Part shown: positions 1 through 7,820 of the stretch, in pieces
Layout: each line of letters opens with the position of its first letter
Numbering within the stretch: position 1 is the stretch's first letter
Assembly: GCA_002315455.1 (NCBI GenBank)
Contig: DCGG01000153.1
Coordinates: forward strand, 1-14,722
DNA from: Lentisphaeria bacterium UBA1784
GTDB lineage: Bacteria; Verrucomicrobiota; Lentisphaeria; Victivallales; Victivallaceae
Length of the DNA stretch: 14,722 nt
Direction: 5' to 3'
Translations under genes and position numbers: made by a program
The notes under the pieces: generated by a model
The model's input: the letters and a program-made list of their open reading frames with translations, nothing else
Databases searched by the model: none
Told to the model about the DNA's origin: nothing

Positions 1-1625
1 GCGGACGCATCGGCAAGGACGGCATCCACGGAGCCACCTTCTCCAGCGAAGAACTGCACAAGGACAGCCCCGTGCAGGCGGTCCAGATCGGCGATCCCAT
101 CACCCAGAAGAAGATGGGCGACTTCATCATGGAAGCCCGGGACCGCGGTCTCTACCGCTTCATCACGGACAACGGCGCGGGCGGACTCTCCTCCAGCGTG
201 GGCGAAATGGCCGATGAGTGCGGCGGGTGCCGGATCGACCTCAAGACGGCCCCCCTCAAGTACGCCGGACTTCAGCCTTGGGAAATCCTGGTCTCCGAGG
301 CGCAGGAGCGCATGAGTTTCGCGGTGCCGCCGGAACACATCGAGGAGTTCAAGGCCCTCGCCGCCAAGCGGGACGTGGAAGTCACCGTCATGGGAGAATT
401 CACCGACAACGGGAAGTTCCACGTGATGTACGGCGACCGCACCGTGGCGCTGCTGGATATCGACTTCATGCACGACGGCCTCCCCCGGATGGAACTGAAC
501 GCCACCTGGAAGGCTCCCAAGTTCCCCGAGCCGGAACTGGCGAAGCGCAACGCGGCTTCCGATGCGGCCGAACTGATGGCACGGCTCAACATCGCCTCCG
601 ACGAATACAAGGCCCGTCAATACGATCATGAGGTCAAGGGCCTCAGCGTCATCAAGCCCTTTGTCGGCAAAAAGCGGGACGTGGCTTCCGATGCCACCGT
701 CACCATGGTGGAACCCCTCTCCAATGAGGGCATCATCCTCACGGCGGCGATCCTGCCCCGCTACAGCGACATCGACACCTACCACATGACCGCCAGTTGC
801 GTGGATCTGGCCATCCGCCGGGTCATCGCCGTGGGCGGCAAACTGGGCAAGGTGGCGGGCCTCGACAACTTCTGCTGGCCCGATCCGGTGAAGAGCGAAA
901 AGACTCCCGATGGCGAATACAAACTCGCCCAGTTGGTCCGGGCCAATCAGGCGCTCTACGACTACACCAAGAAGTTCCTCGTGCCCTGCATCTCCGGCAA
1001 GGACTCCATGAAGAACGACTCCACCCGGGGCGGACGCAAGATCTCCATCCCGCCGTCGCTTCTTTTCAGCGTCATCGCCAAGATGGATGACGTTTCCCTC
1101 GCGGTCTCCCCGGACTTCAAACACGCCGGAGATCAGATCTACGTCATTGGTATGACCCGTCCGGAACTGGGCGGCAGCGAATACTACAACATGCTGGGCT
1201 TCACCGGCAATCAGGTCCCCAAGGTGGACGCGGAACTGGCGGTCAAGACTTACAACGCCGTCTCCGGCGCCACAGCCAAAAAGTTGGCGGCGTCCCTGAT
1301 CAGCCCCGCACTGGGCGGATTTTTCGCCGCGCTCGCCAAGTCCGCCATGGCGGGCCGGCTGGGTGCGGTCATCGATCCGGAAGCGATTCCGGCAGAGAAC
1401 TGCTCGCTCATCGAGAAGCTCTTCTCGGAATCCAACAGCCGCTTCGTGGCCACGGTGAAGAAGGAGAACGTTGCGGCGTTCGAGGCCAGTCTGGCGGGTA
1501 TTCCCTTTGCCCGGATTGGAGAAGTCACGGATAAAGAGAGTCTGAAGTTTACCGGTTCATCCGGGTTCGAGATCTCTCTCGACACCCTGTTGAAAAAGTA
1601 CAAGGGTACACTTGACCGGATTTGA
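1..1625 (+). CDS. purL: Phosphoribosylformylglycinamidine synthase, synthetase subunit (C-terminal part)
   Basis: This is the 3' part of a gene that begins before the window; the reading frame is open from base 3 (GRIGKDGIHGATFSSEEL...). PurL catalyses the ATP- and glutamine-dependent conversion of FGAR to FGAM, the fourth step of cytoplasmic purine synthesis. Visible hallmarks are VQIGDPITQKKM, the DNGAGGLSSSVGEMA segment, the PWEILVSEAQERM motif and, in the second AIR-synthase-like half, PCISGKDSMKND. About 540 residues are present. The protein ends at YKGTLDRI with no class-I glutaminase domain, so ammonia should come from a separate PurQ, as in the roughly 950-1000-residue PurL forms. A GTG at 72 is only an internal codon, because conserved PurL sequence continues upstream of it. 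A hairpin follows the stop codon. The family call is very secure. Confidence 0.96.
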   Translation, partial: GRIGKDGIHGATFSSEELHKDSPVQAVQIGDPITQKKMGDFIMEARDRGLYRFITDNGAGGLSSSVGEMADECGGCRIDLKTAPLKYAGLQPWEILVSEAQERMSFAVPPEHIEEFKALAAKRDVEVTVMGEFTDNGKFHVMYGDRTVALLDIDFMHDGLPRMELNATWKAPKFPEPELAKRNAASDAAELMARLNIASDEYKARQYDHEVKGLSVIKPFVGKKRDVASDATVTMVEPLSNEGIILTAAILPRYSDIDTYHMTASCVDLAIRRVIAVGGKLGKVAGLDNFCWPDPVKSEKTPDGEYKLAQLVRANQALYDYTKKFLVPCISGKDSMKNDSTRGGRKISIPPSLLFSVIAKMDDVSLAVSPDFKHAGDQIYVIGMTRPELGGSEYYNMLGFTGNQVPKVDAELAVKTYNAVSGATAKKLAASLISPALGGFFAALAKSAMAGRLGAVIDPEAIPAENCSLIEKLFSESNSRFVATVKKENVAAFEASLAGIPFARIGEVTDKESLKFTGSSGFEISLDTLLKKYKGTLDRI

Positions 1626-1647
1626 GGAGGTCCGGTCAATTCCCCAT

Positions 1648-1677
1648 GGCCGTTTCCAAGTGAAGAGAGAAACGGCC
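1648..1677 (+). terminator. Perfect 9-bp hairpin after purL, possible terminator or processing site
   Basis: GGCCGTTTC (1648-1656) and GAAACGGCC (1669-1677) form a perfect 9-bp stem with a 12-base loop, 22 bases after the purL stop. No T-tract follows (the next bases are TTGGCGGTATG), so it is not a classical rho-independent terminator. It could be a weak or attenuating terminator, or an mRNA-stabilising 3' end. The rest of 1626-1732 shows no convincing promoter for the sigma-factor gene. Confidence 0.4.
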
Positions 1678-1722
1678 TTGGCGGTATGCCCTTGAGAAGA
1701 GGTCGCAGTTCAAAGTAATCAT

Positions 1723-1729
1723 GGAGGAG
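1723..1729 (+). promoter_or_regulatory. Ribosome binding site that decides the sigma-factor start
   Basis: GGAGGAG lies 3 bases upstream of the ATG at 1733, and its GGAGG core ends 5 bases before it. The same bases fall inside the reading frame if translation began at the ATG at 1721, and nothing SD-like precedes 1721 (TTCAAAGTAATC). This favours 1733 as the real start. Confidence 0.6.
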
Positions 1730-1732
1730 ATG

Positions 1733-2470
1733 ATGAAAGAACAAGCCGCAGTACGTCAGGAAAAGGTGGAATCCCTCATTGCCGAGAACATGAGGTTGGT
1801 CCTAAAGATCGCCAACGATTTTCTCGGCAGAGGACTGCCTTGGGATGATCTTGTCTCCGAAGGAAACCGGGGACTGATCACCGCCGCCGGCCGTTACGAC
1901 GAGACCCGCGGTGCGAAATTCAGCACCTACAGCGCGTGGTGGATCGAACAGGCCATCCGGCAAGCCATCGCCGAACAGGCGCTGACGGTCAGGGTACCCA
2001 TCGGGACCCAGCTCAATTCCCGCAGGATCAAACGGACGTCCGTCCGGCTCACGCAGGAACTGGGCAGAATACCCACCGACGAGGAAGTGGCGGCGGCACT
2101 GCATCTGCCGCTGGTAACCATCCAGCGGCTCCGGCACAAGAAACAGGTGGACATCCGGTCGCTGAACACCGCCCTTTGCGAGACCGATCCGGAGAGCGCA
2201 GAACTCATCGACTTCTTCGTGGATGAACAGACGCCTCCCCCCGATCAGGAACTGACCCGGCTGGAAGATATCGAACAACTGCTCACCCTCCTTGAGACCT
2301 TGCCGTCCCGGGAACAGCAGGTGCTGAAACTCCGGTTCGGCTTGGATGGCGAACCCATCCGCAAGTTGGACGAACTGGGGGAAATGCTGGGCTGTACCAA
2401 TGAACGGGTCCGGCAGATCCAGAATCAAGCCCTGAAAAAATTACAGAAGAAGATGCTCGCCGCGTTATGA
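1733..2470 (+). CDS. Short RNA polymerase sigma factor, sigma-70 family (RpoD/RpoS-like)
   Basis: The 245-residue protein directs RNA polymerase to promoters. Region 2 is clear: NMRLVLKIANDF (19-30), GRGLPWDDLVSEGNRGL (32-48) and KFSTYSAWWIEQAIRQAI (62-79), including the tandem Trp used in strand opening. Region 3 follows, with ELGRIPTDEEVA (109-120). Region 4 is LPSREQQVLKLRFGLDG (190-206) plus the helix-turn-helix TNERVRQIQNQALKKL (222-237). Regions 1.1 and 1.2 are missing: the protein starts almost directly at region 2.1. It is therefore more likely a group 2/3 alternative factor than the primary sigma. Compared with E. coli sigma-70, positions equivalent to R436, T440 and R584 read E72, R76 and N223, so promoter preference may differ. 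I chose ATG 1733 over 1721 because of the SD. The stop overlaps the next gene by 4 bases, implying translational coupling. Confidence 0.9.
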   Translation: MKEQAAVRQEKVESLIAENMRLVLKIANDFLGRGLPWDDLVSEGNRGLITAAGRYDETRGAKFSTYSAWWIEQAIRQAIAEQALTVRVPIGTQLNSRRIKRTSVRLTQELGRIPTDEEVAAALHLPLVTIQRLRHKKQVDIRSLNTALCETDPESAELIDFFVDEQTPPPDQELTRLEDIEQLLTLLETLPSREQQVLKLRFGLDGEPIRKLDELGEMLGCTNERVRQIQNQALKKLQKKMLAAL

Positions 2471-3429
2471 GTCCCGTCTATCCCGAAAATGCCCTCATTC
2501 TCGCCCCGCTCTCCGGGTTCACCGACGCCGCCTATCGCGGCTCGGCCCGGCGGTGCGGGTGCGAGTACGCCTTCACCGAGATGGTGGATGCCGCCAGTTT
2601 GGCCTACGCGGCAAAGCGGGCGGAACCCATGCTTCTCCGGGAGGAGGGCGAGGCCTTTCTCGGCGTACAACTGGAGGGCGCGGAACCGGAACTCTTCAAG
2701 ATCGCCTGCGAGCGACTCAATGCGTTCGACTTCTCGCTTCTGGACCTCAATCTGGGATGTCCGGTCCCGAAGGTGGTGAAGAAGGGCGCAGGCGCGGCTC
2801 TGGGCAGGAATCCGGACCTCGCGCTGAAAATTTTTTCCGTCATGGCCCGGTACTCCCGCTTCCCCCTGACCGCGAAACTCCGCATCATCGACGAGCAGGA
2901 CCCCACCCCCACGCTGGATCTCTGCCGGGGGCTGGTGGAACTGGGCGCGAAGGCGCTCACCATCCACGGGCGGACGTGGGAACACTTTTATACGGGCGAA
3001 GTACACTTCGAGCAGATCGCCGCCGTCCGGGAGGCGTTTCCGGAGATCCCTGTCATCGCCAACGGAGGTGTGAACTCCATCGAAACCTATGAGGAGATGC
3101 GCCGGGAGACCGGATGTTCCCGGGTAATGCTGGCGCAGGGTGCCATGGGAAATCCCTGGCTCTTCCGCATTCTCAAGGGGGGACCAGACCCCTCCCTTGC
3201 GGAGTGGCGGCAAGAGGTGCTTGCCCACGTGGATGGAATGATCCGGCTCTACGGCGAAGAAACCGCTCTCGTGCAAGCGCGAAAGATCGTTCACGACTAT
3301 CTGAAGGGACGAGGATTCCCCGGTTCCGCCCGGGCGGCGGCCTCCGGACTGACCCGGCGGAATCAGTTGGCGGGATTCCTCGCTTCGGTGGAGCCGGTGG
3401 CACCATCGACTACCCGGAGGATCGCGTAG
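2467..3429 (+). CDS. dus: tRNA-dihydrouridine synthase family protein
   Basis: This 320-residue FMN enzyme reduces specific uridines in tRNA to dihydrouridine using NADPH. The TIM-barrel motifs appear in order: APLSGFTDAAYR (13-24), LNLGCP (94-99) with the expected catalytic Cys98, the GAGAAL loop (107-112), AKLRI with the FMN-contacting Lys137, TIHGRT with His167, VIANGGV (196-202), and QGAMGNPWLF (224-233) near the phosphate-binding site. Length is normal for the family; I cannot assign DusA, DusB or DusC specificity. The ATG lies inside the sigma-factor stop (ATGA) and no strong SD sits close by, so translation probably depends on coupling. The last 67 bases overlap the 3' end of the membrane glycosyltransferase gene on the opposite strand. 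The final residues (about 300-320) are not recognisably conserved. Confidence 0.93.
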   Translation: MSPVYPENALILAPLSGFTDAAYRGSARRCGCEYAFTEMVDAASLAYAAKRAEPMLLREEGEAFLGVQLEGAEPELFKIACERLNAFDFSLLDLNLGCPVPKVVKKGAGAALGRNPDLALKIFSVMARYSRFPLTAKLRIIDEQDPTPTLDLCRGLVELGAKALTIHGRTWEHFYTGEVHFEQIAAVREAFPEIPVIANGGVNSIETYEEMRRETGCSRVMLAQGAMGNPWLFRILKGGPDPSLAEWRQEVLAHVDGMIRLYGEETALVQARKIVHDYLKGRGFPGSARAAASGLTRRNQLAGFLASVEPVAPSTTRRIA

Positions 3430-5213
3430 TCCTCGCATCCCTCCGGCAGAGGGATCCGCTGAACGGCTCCGGCGCGGAGCAGTTCCTGAAATCCGGCGAT
3501 GCATTGCTCCTGCACCTTCTGCAGGATCAGCTGGTGATCCACGTCCTGATGAGAAGACCCGAGAACCACCCAGCGGTACGGTGCAATCAATGCGGCCAGC
3601 CGCCGGCTCCGGACCGGGACCCGCAGCGAACGTTCATTGAATCCGTAACTCCAGATATCCGCCAGTCCCGGCGCGTAGAGCGTGCGGCGTTCCATGAAAA
3701 AAAGCACCTTCTGCGCCTTCTCCCGCTTCTGAAGCTGATGCAGGACCTGCATGGTCCGGAAGTATCCGGGATCAGAGGTGGCGACCTCCAGGTAGCGGAG
3801 GGGATGCTTCCGCGCGGGCTCCAGCCAGCGCCACGCGTTGACGTAGTGCGCCAGATGAACGCTCCACGGCGATGACAGCGCGGCGGCAAAGAGAAGCATT
3901 GCTCCCCCAAGCGCACTCTTTTTCCGCAAAAGCGCGGCACGCAGGAGCCATTCGGCCACCGGGAACAACACCAGCCACAGCGGATAGAGAAAACGGCTCT
4001 GCCGGGCGGTAACAGCCCAGAAAAGATATCCGGCGAGCAGGGCCGCGCCCCATGGCATCCAGCATTTCAGACGCATCCAACTGCCGTTGCGGATCAGTTT
4101 CCACACTGCGAGACCGCAGAGCAGAAGCAGGACCGGCCCCTGCCATCCGAGAATCATCCCGTCATAGGCATAAGCATCCCATGCCGCAGAGAACCAGCCG
4201 GTGAGCAGCCCACCCAGCGCATCATAGCCATACCGGGCACTGCCAAGCATCCGGTGGAAGCGTTCCACCGCGGCCCCGGCATCGTTCCCAAACAGCGCAG
4301 AACCATAGGGATAAAACGGATTCCCCGTCCCCCTCCAGACCCGCAGGAAGAAGGGGAAGGCGGCAAGCACGGCTCCGGCTCCGAACCAAAGACTCTGACG
4401 CCGCGTTTTCGGAGAGCGCATCTGCAAAACCGCAAGGGCCAGCATCGCGCCTGCCCCCGTGAGTTTCACGGAGAAAGCCGCTCCGGCAAAAAAACCGCTT
4501 CCCAAGGCGGCCATACGGGAATCCTTGCGGCAGGAGAGCGCGACAAGGCATCCGGCCCCGAAAAAGAGCGCCACGAAGCACTCCGCGTAGAAACACCGGC
4601 AGAGGATTAGCGACAGCGGCGAAAGCCACCATGCAACGGTGAGAAGCCACGCAATGCCGCGTCCGTTCCGCCGGGCCAGCACCAGCCACAGTTTCCCGGC
4701 CAGGATCAGACCGATAAGCCACACCATCAGTCGGGGGAAGAAGATGCCCCCCATGCGGAACCCCGCCAGCATGGCCATCTGAGGAAGCAGAGGATAGGCG
4801 GAATAGGGATCGTCCATCCATACCGCAACGCTCTTCACGGCGCAGAAGTGCTTGAGAAGCGCCGTTTGATAGACCTGTTCGTCCCAGGAGGCGGGCAGAA
4901 GCAGAGCGGACCCGAGGGTCAATGCTCCGACCAAAGCAAGCCCGAGCAGAAAACGCCAATGTCCCAGGAGAAAACGCCAGTGACCGGGCCAGTTTCCGAC
5001 AAGAGCCAGTGATCCCATCCCGCACCAGAGGCTCCAGACCGGGAGGATCAGGATCAAGCGCCCCGCCATGACGCCTGCCATTCCCAGCAGCAGAAGTCCG
5101 AAAGCAAAAGCGGCGAATGCGGATCTCCTGCTCCATGGCAGCCAGTTCCCTGCATGCAGGGCAGCCAGAGCCGTCAAAGCCAAAGCGGCCAGAGCAGAGA
5201 GTCCGTCCGTCAT
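3363..5213 (-). CDS. Polytopic membrane glycosyltransferase-like protein (GT-C fold, GT39/ArnT-like)
   Basis: The 616-residue protein has about ten or more hydrophobic segments in residues 1-460 and a soluble C-terminal part (about 470-616). The first large loop reads LLPASWDEQVYQ with an Asp-Glu pair (111-112), followed by DDPYSAYPLLPQMAML (134-149). This fits GT-C enzymes, which use a loop acidic residue to transfer a sugar from a polyprenyl-phosphate donor on the outer side of the membrane. GNPFYPYGSALFGND and TARQSRFLYPLW also resemble bacterial proteins of this type. Donor and acceptor cannot be read. The ATG overlaps the stop of the O-antigen ligase gene (ATGA), so the two are probably made together for surface-polysaccharide assembly or decoration. 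A 21-base tandem duplication encodes GHWRFLL twice (residues 77-90). The 3' end overlaps dus on the other strand. The membrane glycosyltransferase type is fairly secure; the exact family is not. Confidence 0.75.
   Translation of the reverse strand: MTDGLSALAALALTALAALHAGNWLPWSRRSAFAAFAFGLLLLGMAGVMAGRLILILPVWSLWCGMGSLALVGNWPGHWRFLLGHWRFLLGLALVGALTLGSALLLPASWDEQVYQTALLKHFCAVKSVAVWMDDPYSAYPLLPQMAMLAGFRMGGIFFPRLMVWLIGLILAGKLWLVLARRNGRGIAWLLTVAWWLSPLSLILCRCFYAECFVALFFGAGCLVALSCRKDSRMAALGSGFFAGAAFSVKLTGAGAMLALAVLQMRSPKTRRQSLWFGAGAVLAAFPFFLRVWRGTGNPFYPYGSALFGNDAGAAVERFHRMLGSARYGYDALGGLLTGWFSAAWDAYAYDGMILGWQGPVLLLLCGLAVWKLIRNGSWMRLKCWMPWGAALLAGYLFWAVTARQSRFLYPLWLVLFPVAEWLLRAALLRKKSALGGAMLLFAAALSSPWSVHLAHYVNAWRWLEPARKHPLRYLEVATSDPGYFRTMQVLHQLQKREKAQKVLFFMERRTLYAPGLADIWSYGFNERSLRVPVRSRRLAALIAPYRWVVLGSSHQDVDHQLILQKVQEQCIAGFQELLRAGAVQRIPLPEGCEDYAILRVVDGATGSTEARNPAN
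4948..4983 (-). repeat. 21-base in-frame tandem duplication
   Basis: Two adjacent near-identical copies with a 21-base period share AGAAAACGCC (4948-4957 and 4969-4978) and diverge by a few bases at the edges. On the coding (minus) strand they encode GHWRFLL-GHWRFLL in a cytoplasmic-edge or transmembrane part of the glycosyltransferase-like protein. The frame is kept, so this looks like a recent slippage duplication that has been tolerated. Confidence 0.7.
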
Positions 5214-7048
5214 CGGTCCCGCCCCCGCAACAGCGGATCGTGATAGAACGCGTCAGCCGAAAGGGGCGCATCCTCCTGTTCGTCCGTCAACTGCGCGTAT
5301 CTGTCCGGCGGGAGCCCCCGGAGCTTCATGCACAACCGGTAATGTTCCGCCGCCCGGCGCCGGACCGACCTAGGGCCCTGGAGGTGCTCCAGTACCGCCA
5401 GCCGGAGAGCCGCACAGCGGGCGCTGAAGGGAAAGTTGCGCTGTTCCTGATCCAAGGCAGTCAGCGCTTCCTGAAAGCGTCCCAGCCGGACCAGCGCCCG
5501 CCCCCGCCAGAACTGTGCATGAAGATAGTTTTCGTAGCCCAAATCCCGCATCCGGTCCAGCAGCAAGAGCGCCTTTTCCGGAGAGAGGAACCCAAGCATT
5601 TCCAACTGTACGGCGGTATCCAAAGACTCCGCCGCGGGATTCCGGCGAATGGAGCGCGCCAGAAGTTCCCGCGCCAAATCGTTTTCTCCGGAAACGATGG
5701 CTACCTTGGCTTGGCGGTAATCGCTCCCGGCATAGAAATCCCGAAGCATCCGGCCCGCGGCGGTCATCAGCAGAAGCACCCCGGCAAGGCGCCATACCAG
5801 CGGCAGAAGCCGGCGGTATTTCTCCATCCCCGGGATGACGGGCGATGGGCAGGGAGCATCGTCCACACCGCAGGCACTCACCCCGGCAAGCACGCCGAAC
5901 AGCGTTCCCGCGAGAGGCGTGGTGAGCGTCACGTCGAAACAACCGTGGATCAGCAGCAGAAGCGCCGCCCATCCGAGGTAAAATTCCCGCTGTCCGGCGG
6001 AGATCGCCTGACGCGCGACGTTCCAGAAGAGCAAGATCAGATAGAACAACCCCGCCGCGCCGAAACGCACGAAAGCGTTGAAAAATTCATTGTGGGGATG
6101 CGGATGCCACGTCGCCGCGAATTTGGAGAAGAAGTATCCGTCCGGCAGATAGGGAGGAATGGCAAAGCCGAACCCGTTGGCACCCACGCCGAAAAGCGGA
6201 TAATGCGCGCCCAACCCCATGGCTCCGCGCCACAACTCCACGCGGCTGTCCAGATTTCCGGCGGGGGAGTAGAGGGCAGAGAGAAATCCGCCCGCCCCCA
6301 AGCCGAAGATGAGCACCGCACCGAAGAGCCGTTGATCCTCCGGGGTCAGCTTCAGTAATCCCAGCAGGATCAGCGCGCCGAAGCACCCCGCGAGAACGCC
6401 CCGGGGAAACCGATCAGGATAGAGTACGGCAAAGGCGGTCAGAAGTCCGCCCAGCAGGATGCAGGAACCGATCACACGCCATTTTCCGGGACAGCGGAAA
6501 CAGAGAAAGATCGAAGGCACCGTGGCGGCGACCAAAGCCCAGTTCCAGTTCCAGTTCCCGGGGAGGCCGCTGAAGTCCGGCGTCCCGACGGCATAGCCGA
6601 TCAGCAGGATGCACAGCGCGGGCAAATACCACTTCAGACACCATTTCAACTCCGGGGCAAGCGTGATCCCGGCCAGCGGGACCATGAGAAAAAAGAGCGT
6701 CTCCGAGATCCATCCGGCAGGACCGCCGAAAAGCAGTTGCCGCAGGACCGCCATGCCAAATGTCACCGCCGCCGTTCCCAGCAGGACCCGGATGTTCCGA
6801 TCCCGGCGGAAGGCGGCGAGCAACCGTTCCGGGAAACAACAGACCAGTGCGGACGCTGCCAGCCCCACTGCCGCTGTTCCCGCGGCCGACGCATCCCCCC
6901 AGAAAGGGATCAACTTGTATCCGAGGCGAAACCATCCCAGCGGATGGGCAAGGAGCGGGAGCGTCAACAGCAGGACCGCGCCGATCCGGCGCAGGCGTCC
7001 GGAAGTCGTGCCATCGTGGCCCTTTGGAGGAAATATTGTCTGCTTCAT
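5210..7048 (-). CDS. O-antigen ligase / Wzy_C family membrane protein with TPR-like C-terminus
   Basis: The 612-residue protein has about ten to twelve hydrophobic segments between residues 22 and 430. The Wzy_C signature is DSRVELWRGAMG (267-278), then PLFGVGANGFG (284-294) and HPHPHNEFFNAFVRFG (315-330); the Arg and the HNE are typical of the large periplasmic loop of O-antigen ligases and polymerases. GNWNWNWALVAA (164-175) is also common in this family. After a last membrane segment (about 417-432), residues 445-550 look like TPR helices (for example WRGRALVRLGRFQEALTALD, 514-533), an arrangement known in ligase-like proteins. The likely role is transferring or polymerising an undecaprenyl-linked glycan at the periplasmic face; ligase, polymerase and protein-glycosylating forms cannot be separated here. 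AGAAGGAG (7059-7066) is the SD, 10 bases before the ATG. The stop overlaps the downstream glycosyltransferase start. Confidence 0.85.
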   Translation of the reverse strand: MKQTIFPPKGHDGTTSGRLRRIGAVLLLTLPLLAHPLGWFRLGYKLIPFWGDASAAGTAAVGLAASALVCCFPERLLAAFRRDRNIRVLLGTAAVTFGMAVLRQLLFGGPAGWISETLFFLMVPLAGITLAPELKWCLKWYLPALCILLIGYAVGTPDFSGLPGNWNWNWALVAATVPSIFLCFRCPGKWRVIGSCILLGGLLTAFAVLYPDRFPRGVLAGCFGALILLGLLKLTPEDQRLFGAVLIFGLGAGGFLSALYSPAGNLDSRVELWRGAMGLGAHYPLFGVGANGFGFAIPPYLPDGYFFSKFAATWHPHPHNEFFNAFVRFGAAGLFYLILLFWNVARQAISAGQREFYLGWAALLLLIHGCFDVTLTTPLAGTLFGVLAGVSACGVDDAPCPSPVIPGMEKYRRLLPLVWRLAGVLLLMTAAGRMLRDFYAGSDYRQAKVAIVSGENDLARELLARSIRRNPAAESLDTAVQLEMLGFLSPEKALLLLDRMRDLGYENYLHAQFWRGRALVRLGRFQEALTALDQEQRNFPFSARCAALRLAVLEHLQGPRSVRRRAAEHYRLCMKLRGLPPDRYAQLTDEQEDAPLSADAFYHDPLLRGRDR

Positions 7049-7091
7049 GATTCCGGTGCTCCTTCTGCCACGTCGATCCGGGACGGGCGCG

Positions 7092-7598
7092 TCAATCCTG
7101 TTTTTTTGGTTTGGTCAGGTCGGCAAATTCCGCATCCACCAGTCCCGCCAGCGCCTCCGGAGGGACCGCCATGTTCAAACCGATCTGACCGCCGCTGACC
7201 CAGATCCGCTCGAAAAGAATGGCACTCTCGTCGATGAAGGTGGGGAAAAGTTTCTTCATGCCCACGGGAGAACATCCGCCATGGACGTAGCCGGTGAGGT
7301 CCAGCAACTGCCGGGAGGGGAGCATTTCGATCCGCTTGACGTCGGCGATCTTGGCGGCTTTTTTCAGATCCAGTTCGCTGTCCGCCGGGACCACGAAGAC
7401 GAAGTACTCCTTGGGGCCGCCCTGCGTCACCAGTGTCTTGAAGATCTCATCGGGGATGCGTCCCAGTTTCTCCGCGATGGAGAGGGCGTCAATCCTGCCG
7501 TCCTCCACGGAGTAGGAAAAGACCTCCATGGGGAAACCAGCCGCCTCGCACAGGCGGATGGCATTGGTCTTGATCGCAGAACTGTCGGCTTTCTTCAT
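7092..7598 (-). CDS. ybaK: Cys-tRNA(Pro) deacylase, YbaK/EbsC family
   Basis: The 168-residue cytoplasmic protein hydrolyses Cys-tRNA(Pro) formed by prolyl-tRNA synthetase, a trans-editing activity. It matches the E. coli YbaK pattern along its whole length: KTNAIRL near the start, EIFKTLVT with the catalytic-type Lys54, a PADSELDLKKAAK segment (71-83), GYVHGGCSPVGMKK (103-116), PTFID (119-123), and VSGG (134-137) with FADLTK at the end. Length is normal. SD AAGGAAG (7605-7611) sits 6 bases before the ATG, and a good promoter lies just upstream. The O-antigen ligase gene begins 43 bases downstream with its own SD and no terminator in between, so ybaK is probably the first gene of a three-gene transcript. 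Other members of the superfamily (ProX, INS) are less likely given the GYVHGGCSP segment. Confidence 0.93.
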   Translation of the reverse strand: MKKADSSAIKTNAIRLCEAAGFPMEVFSYSVEDGRIDALSIAEKLGRIPDEIFKTLVTQGGPKEYFVFVVPADSELDLKKAAKIADVKRIEMLPSRQLLDLTGYVHGGCSPVGMKKLFPTFIDESAILFERIWVSGGQIGLNMAVPPEALAGLVDAEFADLTKPKKQD

Positions 7599-7622
7599 GG
7601 CACACTTCCTTTATGATTTGGA

Positions 7623-7651
7623 AATATACCCTGTTCCACCGGGAAAGTCAA
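7623..7651 (-). promoter_or_regulatory. Sigma-70-type promoter for the ybaK operon
   Basis: On the minus strand, -35 TTGACT (7646-7651) and -10 TATATT (7623-7628) are separated by exactly 17 bases. The predicted transcription start is near 7616, leaving an 18-base leader that holds the ybaK SD. The elements match 5/6 and 5/6 of the consensus. Confidence 0.7.
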
Positions 7652-7742
7652 GCGTTTTTCCGCGAATTCTCCTCCGAAGACGGCGCGGCGGACAAGGAGC
7701 CTGTCATCCATCAGCATTTCAGGCCTCAACCGTGGATTTTTC

Positions 7743-7771
7743 TTGACAATCCGCAGTGGAAGTTGTATTTT
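7743..7771 (+). promoter_or_regulatory. Sigma-70-type promoter for the LacI-family gene
   Basis: A perfect -35 TTGACA (7743-7748) is followed after 17 bases by TATTTT (7766-7771, 4/6 match). Transcription would start near 7778, giving a leader of about 43 bases with SD GAGG at 7812-7815, 5 bases before the ATG. A second A/T stretch, TATAGG, begins at 7771 but would need a 22-base spacer. Confidence 0.65.
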
Positions 7772-7820
7772 ATAGGGATTCCGAAGGATCGTTTCACACC
7801 AACAGAAGGTCGAGGCCACC

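Noticed and set aside
1692..1721. Possible promoter TTGAGA-18-TAATCA before the sigma-factor gene
   Set aside because: The -10 match is poor and would place the transcript start almost on the start codon at 1733.
2425..3504. A 359-codon minus-strand open frame
   Set aside because: It is the mirror of the dihydrouridine synthase gene, whose plus-strand protein carries all expected motifs.
5117..6358. A 413-codon open frame on the plus strand
   Set aside because: It is antisense to the O-antigen ligase-like gene (and to the start of the GT-C gene), has low-complexity Arg/Pro/Gln composition and no SD or motif.
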